Numbered from the stretch's first letter, positions 49,904 to 58,891 are shown. The stretch is 64,000 nucleotides of DNA from Bacteroides salyersiae WAL 10018 = DSM 18765 = JCM 12988 (GCF_000381365.1 NZ_KB905467.1:1418644-1482643), one strand, 5' to 3'. Notes: generated from the letters alone by a model not told the origin. Numbers and translations are program-made.

Positions 49904-52057
49904 CTACGCCTCTACCACATCCCATATATCTCTTAACTCTTGACAGTCTATAGTATGAAATCTATCCTTTTGAATGGCGACACATAACAAGTAGCGAGGC
50001 CTACTCATGCCAACATATACCACCCTAAGGCTTTTTAGCGTATCATCATCAGTCCCCATGTACGCAATCCCCTTAAATTGCTCTTTTAGCCGTTCAGACT
50101 CATAATACTTGTTGAAAAAGGTTTCAAGGTATAACGTAGCAGCATGTGTTTCAGCTTTCACGGCATGAACCGTGGCTATCTCAATCTCCATGTCATCTTC
50201 TTTGTATATGTTCCCATGTTCAAGATTTTGTCCGCCTTGGTTCCCGTCTGCAACGGCATTAAAGAATGTATTAGCAACCACAGTCACCTCATTTTTACCA
50301 AATAGAGGCAGAAGCGTACCCGACAAATACTGATAAATATCTTCTTTAAGATGTTGTCTTTCTTCTGCATTATTTCCAGTTGCCGCAAGCATAGCCCAAT
50401 TCATCACTTTACTAAGAAATTCTTCTTTATCCTTAGCATCTATCAATGTCAGATAGCCAAGCAATGATGTTCTGGTATAACGCTTGGTATCATTATTTAC
50501 ATCACATAGATCCAAAAATTCAATAACACCTTGTATAATAGACGATGCACAATCTTTTACTGTTCCTTGAGGGCTTTTATATAAGAAATCATCAAATGAA
50601 TCTCCCTCTCCCCTTGTTTTTACATTCTTCTTTTCAAATGATGGGTAATATGATTCTATATATATCTTTTGCTCGTTAGCTCCTTTCTTGCCCACCCATC
50701 CACATGCTTTGATATTTACTCTGTGCAACGGATCTTCATTTTTTTCTTTGTCGGCAAGATTCAGCACTGATATGTTATCCATCTCAGGGATGGTTGTCGT
50801 TCTCAGCAATTCTGCATACTTGGGTAGTACCGTCAGCGGGTCTTCATAGGTAAGAATAACAGGTTTTACCGAATATACATCTTCATTTCCAACAAGAAGA
50901 TGATTATCTTCCATACACAAAAAACGTAATGGCCGGGCAATTTTCTCTCCGAATCGATTACTATTACGTATATATAGTACATTTTCGTCTCTCAATTCAG
51001 TATTATCGCTCCCATCGCTTCCATCTCCATCATAGATTGCTTGGCAATAATCCCCAAACCGCTGAACAATGACTTTATCATCTGCGAATAAACTCTTTAT
51101 TAGTTTAACTTGCTGTTTGTCACAGTCTTGAACTTCGTCAATAAAAAGGTATTTGAACCTCTTATCTGAGAATCTGCAAAAATCAAGCCCCTTTTCCCGT
51201 ATATATCTAAATGCCAGGTCGTATGCATCTTCAAAAGATAAAATACCATCTTGGAACATCTCTTCTTTTAGCTTTAGATACTCAGCACCAGATTCAGAAG
51301 AAAAACCAATTGGTCTTTGGTCTGCTATGATTTGATTATTTAGCCAATCCACCTTAAAGGAAAGAATAATGTCCTTCCATTCATTATCAAGTATTTCTTT
51401 CTTTTTTGCCCTAATTTGCTGCACTATATTTCTGGGGATATTTGCGTAAACATGACCGCTCAACTGAAAATCATACCAAATAACACGTTTGCCTTTCTGC
51501 TTTATTACATTAGCAGCCTTCAATAAATCAACCCCTCCCCATGCATTTATTTCTTCTTCTCCTAACCTATGCTTTTTTGCTGCCATACGAGCAAAAACCA
51601 AACCTTTTAACTTGTTTTCAAAAGGTAAACTGCTATATTTCTTCAGCAGAACGGCCATGGCAATATCATTATCCACATATTGGATCTGACTTCCATAGAA
51701 ATAATGAAGTGCCGCACCTGCAATGTACTTATGCAGAAATGTCTGTATAGTTCCGAAGAAATTAGGATAGCTGAAAAGCACTTCTGCTTTAGGTCCAACT
51801 TTTGCCTTTATTTCGTCAATGGCCACGTTGGTGTGTGTAAGTACGCATACTCCCCTTCCATCTGCCAATGGTAACTTGTTTGCAAGAATAATCAACTTTG
51901 CAAGCAAAGACGTTGTTTTACCACTTCCTGGACAGGCTTGGACATAGCAACTGCTATCCTTTTTGATAATCTCAACTCTTGGATTATCAAAAGGTTTCTT
52001 CTCTTTCAAAAGAATATCATGGGCTATTCTTATTTCATCATCTGTTGCGAATGACAT
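49904..52057 (-). CDS. gajB: UvrD/Rep-like helicase, Gabija GajB type
   Basis: The 717-residue protein has a superfamily 1 helicase Walker A (ACPGSGKTTSLLAKL, 41-55), Q-motif-like start, Walker B IDEVQDCDKQQ (about 310-320) and a C-terminal helicase motif VHAVKAETHAATLYLE plus MSRPRYLLCVAIQKD. In Gabija, GajB is the UvrD-like partner of the GajA nuclease; the two together cut phage DNA. It follows the OLD nuclease gene at 160 bp. Similar pairs also occur as other OLD/helicase systems, so 'Gabija-type' is the safe reading. Confidence 0.8.
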   Translation of the reverse strand: MSFATDDEIRIAHDILLKEKKPFDNPRVEIIKKDSSCYVQACPGSGKTTSLLAKLIILANKLPLADGRGVCVLTHTNVAIDEIKAKVGPKAEVLFSYPNFFGTIQTFLHKYIAGAALHYFYGSQIQYVDNDIAMAVLLKKYSSLPFENKLKGLVFARMAAKKHRLGEEEINAWGGVDLLKAANVIKQKGKRVIWYDFQLSGHVYANIPRNIVQQIRAKKKEILDNEWKDIILSFKVDWLNNQIIADQRPIGFSSESGAEYLKLKEEMFQDGILSFEDAYDLAFRYIREKGLDFCRFSDKRFKYLFIDEVQDCDKQQVKLIKSLFADDKVIVQRFGDYCQAIYDGDGSDGSDNTELRDENVLYIRNSNRFGEKIARPLRFLCMEDNHLLVGNEDVYSVKPVILTYEDPLTVLPKYAELLRTTTIPEMDNISVLNLADKEKNEDPLHRVNIKACGWVGKKGANEQKIYIESYYPSFEKKNVKTRGEGDSFDDFLYKSPQGTVKDCASSIIQGVIEFLDLCDVNNDTKRYTRTSLLGYLTLIDAKDKEEFLSKVMNWAMLAATGNNAEERQHLKEDIYQYLSGTLLPLFGKNEVTVVANTFFNAVADGNQGGQNLEHGNIYKEDDMEIEIATVHAVKAETHAATLYLETFFNKYYESERLKEQFKGIAYMGTDDDTLKSLRVVYVGMSRPRYLLCVAIQKDRFHTIDCQELRDIWDVVEA

Positions 52058-52079
52058 ACATCAAATACCTTTTTAAGAA

Positions 52080-52217
52080 TTACGCAGTGACATATTCTAT
52101 GGCTTCCTTTAGATATTTCATCCTATCGTCAGTCTCAATAATGCCTTTAACCTTTCCTTTCATCTCATCATTTCCTTTTACCGGCGGTAGCTCACCTGAA
52201 ATCATCCCTGACAAATA
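52080..52217 (-). pseudogene. orphan 3' segment of the nuclease gene after an amber codon
   Basis: Directly after the TAG at 52218-52220 the same frame continues for 45 codons (YLSGMISGELPPVKGNDEMK, then the C-terminus ...EYVTA) and ends with TAA at 52080. The segment is protein-like and in frame, and OLD nucleases usually continue past this point with an Ala-Gln-type helix. The simplest reading is a CAG to TAG change in the gene. No ribosome site precedes an internal start, so the segment is not an independent gene. Confidence 0.6.
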
Positions 52218-54155
52218 CTACGCTGTGATTGCTTTACTCACCACACCCTCATTCAGAGGCGCAAATATACGATAAATGTCCTCTCTTGTTGGTACATGTC
52301 CGTCAGGATAGTCCTCTTTCACCTTACTCCACAATTCTAGCAAGGTCTCGTCTGTCATCTCCAAATCCGGATTATCAGTTTCTATTTTTGCAGCTCTGGT
52401 AGCAGTAACCAACAGCCTATAAAGACCACTCCCTGCTATCTCATATTCCAAAGTCCAATCTTTGGGCAGGTATATTTTGGTCTTCCCTTTGTTGATTTCA
52501 CTTTTCAAACGCTTAATCCGATCTTCTCTGATTGTCGAAAGCATTGCTTCGTCAAGCTTTGTCTTCTTATCATCCGTCAGAACTGCTTTCAAACGTTCAA
52601 TAGTCTCTCCTATAGGAACAAAGTTCTCCGTCTTATTAGACCGAACTTCTTTTTCAAAAACAGTTAGACTACGGTACACATTTGCCATAGCTTCATAATC
52701 AACTTCTTCCGTGATGGCTTTTAATTCCGTAAGAACGGTATCTTTCAACCAATATTTAGGAATCTTACGGTCTTTACTATTGTCATCATAATATTCAAGA
52801 GCCTTAACATCGAGGTCAGATATGACAGCAATGGGTATGTCAAATGTTTTTTCATCCTTGCGCTTAAAGATATTAACATACCGTTTGTATGCCGTACTTC
52901 CCACATTAACAATAGAGACTCCATGTTTATGCAGATGCCTATCCATCAATTCTGCGATGGCTGGGATTAATAAGTTCTCAGCATCTCCCTCAACCATTAT
53001 CAGTCCCTTAGCAAAGAAAAGGTTAGCTTTTATAGCATCCAGAAAACGTTCCAAAAAATTATAGTCAGCTGGATCCATCATCGTGTAATCCGCAGACATT
53101 GGATATGCTTCCTTGTCTTTTAGAATAATAAGGTTTTCAAGTCGTATTTTCGATGCCAACGTAATGCTATGGGTGGAAAGAATAAACTGTTCATTGTTTT
53201 GTTGGGAGGAAATATAATCTATCAACCTCAACTGATATTGCGGATGAAGGTGTGCCTCCAGTTCTTCTACTATCGCCAGCTTCAATCCTTTCTTCTGGTT
53301 GTTGAACAGAAGCATCTCAGCTGCTATACACAATAAGTTAAGCGTTCCGAGTCCCGACTTGTTACCCTCCATGATAAGATCAAGCAACCTCAATATATCT
53401 GTTAGTTCTCCACCAGTCAGCTTAATCTGGGCATTTCGCGGGTCTCCGTTAAGCAGGAAATGCTTTTTTAAGAACTTATTAATGTCTCCTGTGATAATAG
53501 AGCCATTACCCCCATCTTTGAAATAGTTCTCTATTTCTCTCTTTAAATTCTCATAGTCGGTCTCCAGTTTGTGCTTAGTGCTGTTTCCTTCAGCATCTTT
53601 TTGAGTCTTGAATAGTTCGTGTGCACCGAGGATTTGTGCCAACCTTGACTTATAACCATGAGTCATATCTGTAAGGGCATCCCTGAGAGGTTTGAAATAT
53701 ACCACCTTTAACAATTCTCGCGCTTCAGAGTCTATTCTGTCTGCTTGTCCTTCAATACCAGCTGTGAACGATGGCATAATGACGTTATCTTTCCTCTTAG
53801 CATAAAGCCATACCTTCAACAAATATCTTGTTTTATCATCGTTCCATGACAACCACTCCCAGAATAAGCCTGAGTCCTGTTCATTCAATCCGTCAAACAC
53901 GCACTCTATTTTAAACTCTTCCTTTCTATTTCCGTTGACATCTTGATAAAAATCTTTATCATCAAACTGGATAAACTCTCCGCTTTGTGTCTTCAGAGCA
54001 TATCGAATAGCATCAACGATGGCCGTCTTACCTGAGTCATTTTCTCCAATAAGCACGTTCACGCCTTCATGGAAATTCACCATTAGCCCTGGCTCACCAT
54101 TAGGACCTTCGCAGTATTTCCTAAAATTCCATAGTTTGAGAGCAGACAGATACAT
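52218..54155 (-). CDS. gajA: OLD-family ATPase/TOPRIM nuclease, Gabija GajA type, probably truncated
   Basis: The 645-residue protein has an ABC-type ATPase (Walker A GENDSGKTA at 37-45, signature and Walker B KLAIVEELEAHLHPQYQ, and LSTHSITLASKIRL) and a TOPRIM nuclease (IMVEGDAENLLIPAIAELM about 390-410, then AVISDLD). GajA nicks DNA and is restrained by nucleotides. The ORF ends at TAG after EGVVSKAITA; 45 further codons follow in frame. Loss of that end may weaken function. The AlbA_2 gene is 17 bp upstream. Confidence 0.82.
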   Translation of the reverse strand: MYLSALKLWNFRKYCEGPNGEPGLMVNFHEGVNVLIGENDSGKTAIVDAIRYALKTQSGEFIQFDDKDFYQDVNGNRKEEFKIECVFDGLNEQDSGLFWEWLSWNDDKTRYLLKVWLYAKRKDNVIMPSFTAGIEGQADRIDSEARELLKVVYFKPLRDALTDMTHGYKSRLAQILGAHELFKTQKDAEGNSTKHKLETDYENLKREIENYFKDGGNGSIITGDINKFLKKHFLLNGDPRNAQIKLTGGELTDILRLLDLIMEGNKSGLGTLNLLCIAAEMLLFNNQKKGLKLAIVEELEAHLHPQYQLRLIDYISSQQNNEQFILSTHSITLASKIRLENLIILKDKEAYPMSADYTMMDPADYNFLERFLDAIKANLFFAKGLIMVEGDAENLLIPAIAELMDRHLHKHGVSIVNVGSTAYKRYVNIFKRKDEKTFDIPIAVISDLDVKALEYYDDNSKDRKIPKYWLKDTVLTELKAITEEVDYEAMANVYRSLTVFEKEVRSNKTENFVPIGETIERLKAVLTDDKKTKLDEAMLSTIREDRIKRLKSEINKGKTKIYLPKDWTLEYEIAGSGLYRLLVTATRAAKIETDNPDLEMTDETLLELWSKVKEDYPDGHVPTREDIYRIFAPLNEGVVSKAITA

Positions 54156-54172
54156 TTTGACTTATATTTATA

Positions 54173-55546
54173 TTACTCTAATACTACCCATACCCCATCA
54201 TTATCCTTGCCTTCATGCTTCAGAATTCCATTCTTTTGCAAAGCGGAAAGGTCTCGTTCTATTGTGCGTTGGCTCACCGACAGCTTCTCCGACATTTGGC
54301 GACCACTAATTGTCGGAGACTCTTTGATGAGATTCAGTATTTTCTGTTGACGCTCAGTAATTTTCGTCTCCGACACGTCTCCGTCATTATCTCCGACATT
54401 TGTCATGTCGGTGGAGGCAAATATGATAGTCTGAAATTGAGTTGGAGTGGATTTGAAAATAGGTTTCAGTTCATCCCTATACCCATCCAATACTTTGGTC
54501 TCGTTGCAGATGCGTGTGAGTCCACTACCTCTTTTCTCCATATAGTCCAGTTGGGCCATGACATTTGCAAGTATTGGGTTACGTCTTTCAGAAGAAACGT
54601 CAGCGATGTCTAAGTCCTGAATCAGCATACCATTGTACATTCCACCAGGGGACGTGATTGTGAGACGGTCATCGTAGATATCAAGATGCACCTCGCCACC
54701 CATAACAGTATAGTCACGATGGATGAAGTGGTTAACCATAGCTTCGAGAATAGCACGTTCTGCATACTCAGGTTTGTTCTTTCGCCCATCAGGTAACTTC
54801 TCCCAGCCTTTTTTTGTGTTGGATTTCACAAAGTTCATGGATTCACGAAGTAACATGAGTACGTTTCCAGTAAACTCTGCATCATTGATAGTATCACCCT
54901 TTTCCTTTCCATCCCAACGTGTGCAGTATAGGCGAGATTGCCACAATGGGCAGTCATCGGCAAACAAGGCACCAGCATTTGTAAGGTTCTTTGCACCAGT
55001 TACCAATCCAAACGACAAAAGATATTTCTTGTCCCATTCTTGTTTGGTGCGGTCTTTGAAAGCATTTGCCAATATCGTAAAGGAGTAGTCCTCCGCATTA
55101 TAATCTGTATGTAGAGAATCGAAAGTTTTGTTCGAGCCTTTAAGCATCAATCGTACCATTTGTTCTGCTGTTGCTGGTAAGCTCTCATCACCAATGCGAA
55201 CAAAGGCGATACGCTGACCATCGCCAACATAGTAATATGGGGTATAATGTCCTGTATTGACTTTGAGCTGCAAGATATGTAAACCATCTGCAACATGAGG
55301 AATCAAATCCACCTCTGGTAAAGGATCCATATAGTCACGAATCTTACTACTGATAGCTTCACACACATGCTGTACATCATCAAGACCTCTGACAATACCA
55401 TCATTATCAATGCCAAAGAAAAGGGAACCGCCCAAACCATTGGCAAAAGCACTTATGCTTTTCAACCAACTCCTAGGTTTCTTTTCTTCCAGCATCAACT
55501 TAAAATCGTATGCGGTACATTCTGCTATCAGAGTATTCAAATCCAT
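54173..55546 (-). CDS. AlbA_2/Schlafen-like ATP-binding regulator with C-terminal HTH
   Basis: From MDLNTLIAECTAYDFKLMLE the 457-residue protein has the AlbA_2 (Schlafen-like) region (FANGLGGSLFFGIDNDGIVR, PYYYVGDGQRIAFVRIGDES), a middle HATPase-like region (AILEAMVNHFIHRDYTVMGG, DDRLTITSPGGMYNG) and a C-terminal winged helix (TERQQKILNLIKESPTISGR, QMSEKLSVSQRTIERDLSAL). Such proteins are usually DNA-binding regulators. The gene heads the nuclease-helicase pair and likely controls it. The ATG at 55546 is preferred to an upstream frame start. Confidence 0.78.
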   Translation of the reverse strand: MDLNTLIAECTAYDFKLMLEEKKPRSWLKSISAFANGLGGSLFFGIDNDGIVRGLDDVQHVCEAISSKIRDYMDPLPEVDLIPHVADGLHILQLKVNTGHYTPYYYVGDGQRIAFVRIGDESLPATAEQMVRLMLKGSNKTFDSLHTDYNAEDYSFTILANAFKDRTKQEWDKKYLLSFGLVTGAKNLTNAGALFADDCPLWQSRLYCTRWDGKEKGDTINDAEFTGNVLMLLRESMNFVKSNTKKGWEKLPDGRKNKPEYAERAILEAMVNHFIHRDYTVMGGEVHLDIYDDRLTITSPGGMYNGMLIQDLDIADVSSERRNPILANVMAQLDYMEKRGSGLTRICNETKVLDGYRDELKPIFKSTPTQFQTIIFASTDMTNVGDNDGDVSETKITERQQKILNLIKESPTISGRQMSEKLSVSQRTIERDLSALQKNGILKHEGKDNDGVWVVLE

Positions 55547-56016
55547 TGTTATGATGACTACTGTATTATCAATCAGTAAAAACATTTCTATTCATAAGTA
55601 CAAAATTACAACTAATTATCCGAAAACCAGCATAAAAGTCTTTGTTTCGTATAGTTCTAAGCATCATTGGTACACTTTTAATAGAAAATAGAACAAAAGA
55701 ACTCAATTCCATCGCTATATATTCGTCATTTTCAAATATTATAGGTAATATTGCATTTGGATTTGGGCGACCATTTCCAGACATTTGAAATAAAAGGAGC
55801 GTTATGCTACTCTTGTAAGTGCGAAGCCTGAGAAACTGAAACACGAAATCAACAAGAATTGGCATGGCAGTTCCCACGTTATAGCGTGGGCTGCTTAACC
55901 ATATCTGTTGATTAAGGTTTTCTCAGGGCCTGCACTTTAAGACATGGTTATTGGCAGTGCCACGCTTCTCGTTTTACCGAGTGAAGTATTCTGTATAAAA
56001 CAATGTAGAGTGATTT
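55547..56016. other. 470-bp region with an extended inverted-repeat element, no clear gene
   Basis: A 102-codon - strand frame (55569-55877) has no recognisable content and is treated as doubtful. Between 55816 and 55939 a 124-nt structure is predicted: outer arms TAAGTGCGAAGCCTGAGAAA and its partner near 55917-55939 (imperfect complement), inner arms around ATCAACA/TGTTGAT, and a hairpin CCCACG-TTATAG-CGTGGG (55873-55890). It is followed by the DUF1848 remnant. Confidence 0.45.
55816..55939. repeat. 124-nt nested inverted-repeat element
   Basis: Three nested complementary pairs form one long hairpin with a small apex hairpin. The ends read CTTGTAAGTGC on one side and the complement-like TGCACTTTAAG on the other. 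This is the shape of a MITE or a structured RNA. It sits beside the rearranged Sir2/DUF1848 junction. No target duplication is recognised. Confidence 0.4.
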
Positions 56017-56118
56017 ATGAACAAAAAGCAAGAGGATAGAACAATCATTTTGGACAACGGAGAGATTACCAAAGTGACTTTCCCTGTTGTCGTTTCTGCA
56101 AGTCGGAGCACAGACATA
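56017..56118 (+). pseudogene. DUF1848 gene remnant, N-terminal 34 codons only
   Basis: The frame MNKKQEDRTIILDNGEITKV continues TFPVVVSASRSTDI, which is the N-terminal signature of DUF1848 proteins (SASRSTDIPAFY), then turns into unrelated sequence at the Sir2 junction (about 56118). The rest of the gene is missing. It may still make a short peptide, but no function is likely. Confidence 0.6.
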
Positions 56119-56706
56119 CATCTTCAAAAGTTCTGCAGCTGGATAGACCAACATCGTAGAGCCTACTACAATAAAAACATTTGCTTGCTTTGTTGCCTCT
56201 ACAGACGCTTTCCACAGCCGTAGTTCGATATCTTCGTTGAAGAATATTACATAAGGTTGCAACTGTGAACCATCGGGTGCCTTATCACCGATATGAATAT
56301 CAGGATTGTTATGGTCAATCTCATACGATTCATATGGATGTAATGTAGAAGCATTCTTCAACGCTTCACCGTGGAGGTGAATTACATTCGTTGAGCCTGC
56401 CCGTTCGTGAAAGTCATCGCCATTCTGGGTAATCACTGTCACCTCGTACTCGTCTTCCAACTCTGCAATAATGTAATGTCCTTCGTTAGGCCCTTTCTTC
56501 ATAATCAAGCTGCGAATGAGATTGAAAAAATCGAGCATCCGCTGCCTCCGTTCGTTGCAGTCACTTCGTCTTCCACAATACCACGAACTGCGTGCGGCTA
56601 CAGCCTCGATGTTGAGCGTATCCCACAAACCGCCTTTGCCACGAAAAGTGGGTAATCCACTCTCGCGGCTCATACCGGCTCCGGTATAGAAGACAAGTTT
56701 ACACAT
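56119..56706 (-). pseudogene. Sir2-family NAD-dependent deacylase, C-terminus lost at a junction
   Basis: From MCKLVFYTGAGMSRESGLPT the protein has the Sir2 NAD-binding site (GAGMSRESGLPTFRG), ITQNGDDFHERAGS and the catalytic His in VIHLHGE, then ends IVVGSTMLVYPAAELLK. The usual C-terminal NAD-binding strand after VYPAA is replaced by a frame reading antisense to DUF1848, so the enzyme is truncated by about 30 residues. The open frame continues to 55948, but those residues are chance. Start ATG at 56706 overlaps the zinc protein stop region. Confidence 0.7.
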
Positions 56707-56707
56707 A

Positions 56708-56875
56708 CTATTTCTGTGGTTTATGCAACGACATTGTGTAGCCACATCTGATACATTTTGTGCCGGACAGAGGTCTTGCCCCAGGGTAAGTTTCCTCATA
56801 CATAAAATGGTGGTTGTCTCTCACGTAATCGTGGTTGGGACATTTCAGTCCACGTACTTCTTTTACCTTCTTCAT
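56708..56875 (-). CDS. small zinc-ribbon protein
   Basis: A 55-residue frame, MKKVKEVRGLKCPNHDYVRD ending HKPQK, has Cys and His at CPNH and CIRCGYT, giving one zinc site. The ATG at 56875 and the TAG at 56708, two bases before the Sir2 start, suggest an operon in which this gene precedes Sir2. Function unknown. A TATAGAGTA-like motif lies 60 bp upstream. Confidence 0.6.
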   Translation of the reverse strand: MKKVKEVRGLKCPNHDYVRDNHHFMYEETYPGARPLSGTKCIRCGYTMSLHKPQK

Positions 56876-56992
56876 ATGGATATTATTTATTGTTACTATA
56901 CAGAAACTTTTCGCTCGAATTACTAACCCTTTTCTTTTATAGAGTAGTAATCCGAGCGAAATATATCTCTGTAAGAAAATAAATCTTACGAT

Positions 56993-57340
56993 TTATGGAA
57001 TAAGTGTAAACCATTGATTCAATATATCTTCCACTTGTGTTCTAATTTCAGGTGTCACACGATGCTTAACGCGGTTGTAGGCAATTGCTAAAGTCGCAAC
57101 ATTATCTGCCAAACCTAATATTCCGAACTTGTTTCGGCTCAACAAATCCTTTGGCAAAAGCTGATATGCCAACGCCCCAATGATAATTACTTTGTCTACA
57201 ACCGGTGTCGTGGGAGCTTTAACCACATAATATAATTCCAAAACAGTACGCGTGGTCTCTCTTCCAGCCTTGACAGCGTATTGTTTAATATATTGCCAGA
57301 GTTGTTCTGGACTTCCAAAGACGTTGCTTAATATATCCAT
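56993..57340 (-). CDS. DUF1232 family protein, copy 2
   Basis: The 115-residue protein has the DUF1232 core (VDKVIIIGALAYQLLPKDLL, GILGLADNVATLAIAYNRV) and the same end as the copy at 48969 (TPEIRTQVEDILNQWFTLIP). The N-terminal hydrophobic helix of the other copy is absent. The two copies are about 8 kb apart in the same island, so they are likely ancient duplicates. Confidence 0.78.
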   Translation of the reverse strand: MDILSNVFGSPEQLWQYIKQYAVKAGRETTRTVLELYYVVKAPTTPVVDKVIIIGALAYQLLPKDLLSRNKFGILGLADNVATLAIAYNRVKHRVTPEIRTQVEDILNQWFTLIP

Positions 57341-57400
57341 ATATTCAATGTTTAAATTTCAGTTTACTATATAGATAAAAGAACACTCGGATTTCTATCT

Positions 57401-57694
57401 TCAGAAATCAAATCCAAGTTTACGACCTTTTCTGCGCCACTCCTCATCATCCTTTTCAAACTGATCAAGCATTTTCTCTGTATTGGAGATAAAATCATCT
57501 GTTTGATTGAGTAAAGCAGCAGTACGCAGACGAAGTTCTATACGCTGCCTCACAAACGATGACTCTGATGCACTTGCCCCGATAGCATTCATCACTCTGC
57601 GAAAGCAGGCGTCAGAGTTATCCAACTTAACTCCACACTGCTCAATAGCACGGTCTAATGACTTTTGTCTATCTGTCAAAATATTCCAACTCAT
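57401..57694 (-). CDS. small helical protein of unknown function
   Basis: The 97-residue protein (MSWNILTDRQKSLDRAIEQC) is helical and charged, ending KGRKLGFDF. The 60-bp gap to the DUF1232 gene contains a TATATAG-type motif. A promoter-like TATATTTG lies at 57753-57746 upstream of the ATG. No family is recognised. Confidence 0.6.
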   Translation of the reverse strand: MSWNILTDRQKSLDRAIEQCGVKLDNSDACFRRVMNAIGASASESSFVRQRIELRLRTAALLNQTDDFISNTEKMLDQFEKDDEEWRRKGRKLGFDF

Positions 57695-57915
57695 ATCATT
57701 TTATCTTTTTATTGTTAATCTAACAATCTTATATAGGCAGTACATCAAATATACCGGGGTTATAAAGAACCCTAAAAATATTGATATTGCAAGTTTAATC
57801 AAGAAATGCCCAAATATGGCTTCAAATGTAAACCATACGAATGTCATCGGTGCAAATTATGACAATCTACACATTGGGCTACAGCGGGTCGTGTTGGATG
57901 GTAATAACAATTCAT
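57695..57915. other. short intergenic region with a promoter-like box
   Basis: TATATTTG on the - strand at 57753-57746 matches the Bacteroides -7 form and is 50 bp upstream of the 57694 gene. The rest has low coding potential. A convergent + strand frame starting near 57507 is a shadow. Nothing else is seen. Confidence 0.4.
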
Positions 57916-58344
57916 TTAATCTATATTTCTTGAAACAACCGGATACCTGGCCAATCTATTAAATTCATTTTGAATCTTATCCATAACCAGTTTATCCAAT
58001 TTGTTTTGTTGTATCATTCCCCAAAGCTGTGGTATCGCAAAAGGCCACCATACACATACTGTCAATGCCGTAGGGATAGCTTGCTGACCAAATATACCGA
58101 CACTCGCTTTCACATATACATGTGGGACAGCTGGTGATATTCTGATTTTCAAAGCCGTCTGCAAGCCTAAAACCGCCTTAAACAGATTTCCTTTCTTAAT
58201 TGAAATATCCCAATCTCCTGAAGGTAATTTAATCCCATCAACTTCATATCCATCATAACGCAAAGAAGACATTAAACTATTTGCAACCGTATCCGAATAA
58301 GGTGCTACATCACAGAATAACTTTGTCGATCTAAAAAGTCCCAT
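57916..58344 (-). CDS. hypothetical membrane-associated protein
   Basis: The 142-residue protein MGLFRSTKLFCDVAPYSDTV has a central domain (GDWDISIKKGNLFKAVLGLQ) and one hydrophobic helix near residues 95-115 (ALTVCVWWPFAIPQLWGM). It resembles small bacterial proteins whose first half is a DUF-type beta domain and which have a membrane segment, but the function is unknown. It is separated from the GNAT gene by about 45 bp. Confidence 0.6.
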   Translation of the reverse strand: MGLFRSTKLFCDVAPYSDTVANSLMSSLRYDGYEVDGIKLPSGDWDISIKKGNLFKAVLGLQTALKIRISPAVPHVYVKASVGIFGQQAIPTALTVCVWWPFAIPQLWGMIQQNKLDKLVMDKIQNEFNRLARYPVVSRNID

Positions 58345-58387
58345 ACTTCGTTTTTTTTCTATTGATGATGTAAAGGAGTGAAATCTA

Positions 58388-58891
58388 TCATTGGCCGGAT
58401 TGTATCATTCTTTTTAAGAATACTTTATTTTTATCTGAACCGATAATTTCAAAATTCGCTGATTGCAAAAGCTTAATAGATATAACGTTGTCTTTGTAGA
58501 CTTCACTCTGTATAAAATCACAACTCAAATTTTTCAAAATAAAGCTTACTGTTTCTAAGATGCACTCTTTCATTATGCCTTGTGAACGGTAAGCCGGATG
58601 CATAGCATAAAATAACGTCGGTTTGTCAGGTATATCCATTATGGCTATAAACCCCACAAGTTTAGCATTTAAATAAATCCCCCAAAGAAAGCCTTCATTA
58701 CGAGTCACATAACAACTAAAAGAATATAAGAACTGTTTTATGCCATCTTCTGAAGAAACAAGATCATTCAATTCTCTGAGATAACGTTTGGTCGCATCGT
58801 CATCAAATATCTGCCGCAATATTGGAATGTCAGTATTATTGATACAACTCAATACGCATCTATGCGTTTGTATTTTAGGATATGCATTCAT
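58388..58891 (-). CDS. GNAT N-acetyltransferase
   Basis: From MNAYPKIQTHRCVLSCINNT the 167-residue protein shows the GNAT fold: LVGFIAIMDIPDKPTLFYAM, HPAYRSQGIMKECILETV (acetyl-CoA P-loop Q/R-x-x-G/A form, here RSQGIM), and NVISIKLLQSANFEIIG. The ATG at 58891 overlaps the TGA of the radical SAM gene, so it is coupled with it and could acetylate the modified peptide. It could instead act on a small molecule. Confidence 0.75.
   Translation of the reverse strand: MNAYPKIQTHRCVLSCINNTDIPILRQIFDDDATKRYLRELNDLVSSEDGIKQFLYSFSCYVTRNEGFLWGIYLNAKLVGFIAIMDIPDKPTLFYAMHPAYRSQGIMKECILETVSFILKNLSCDFIQSEVYKDNVISIKLLQSANFEIIGSDKNKVFLKRMIQSGQ

Noticed and set aside
55569..55877. 102-residue - strand protein
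   Set aside because: No recognisable content, ends inside the preceding regulator's leader and spans the inverted repeat; treated as chance.
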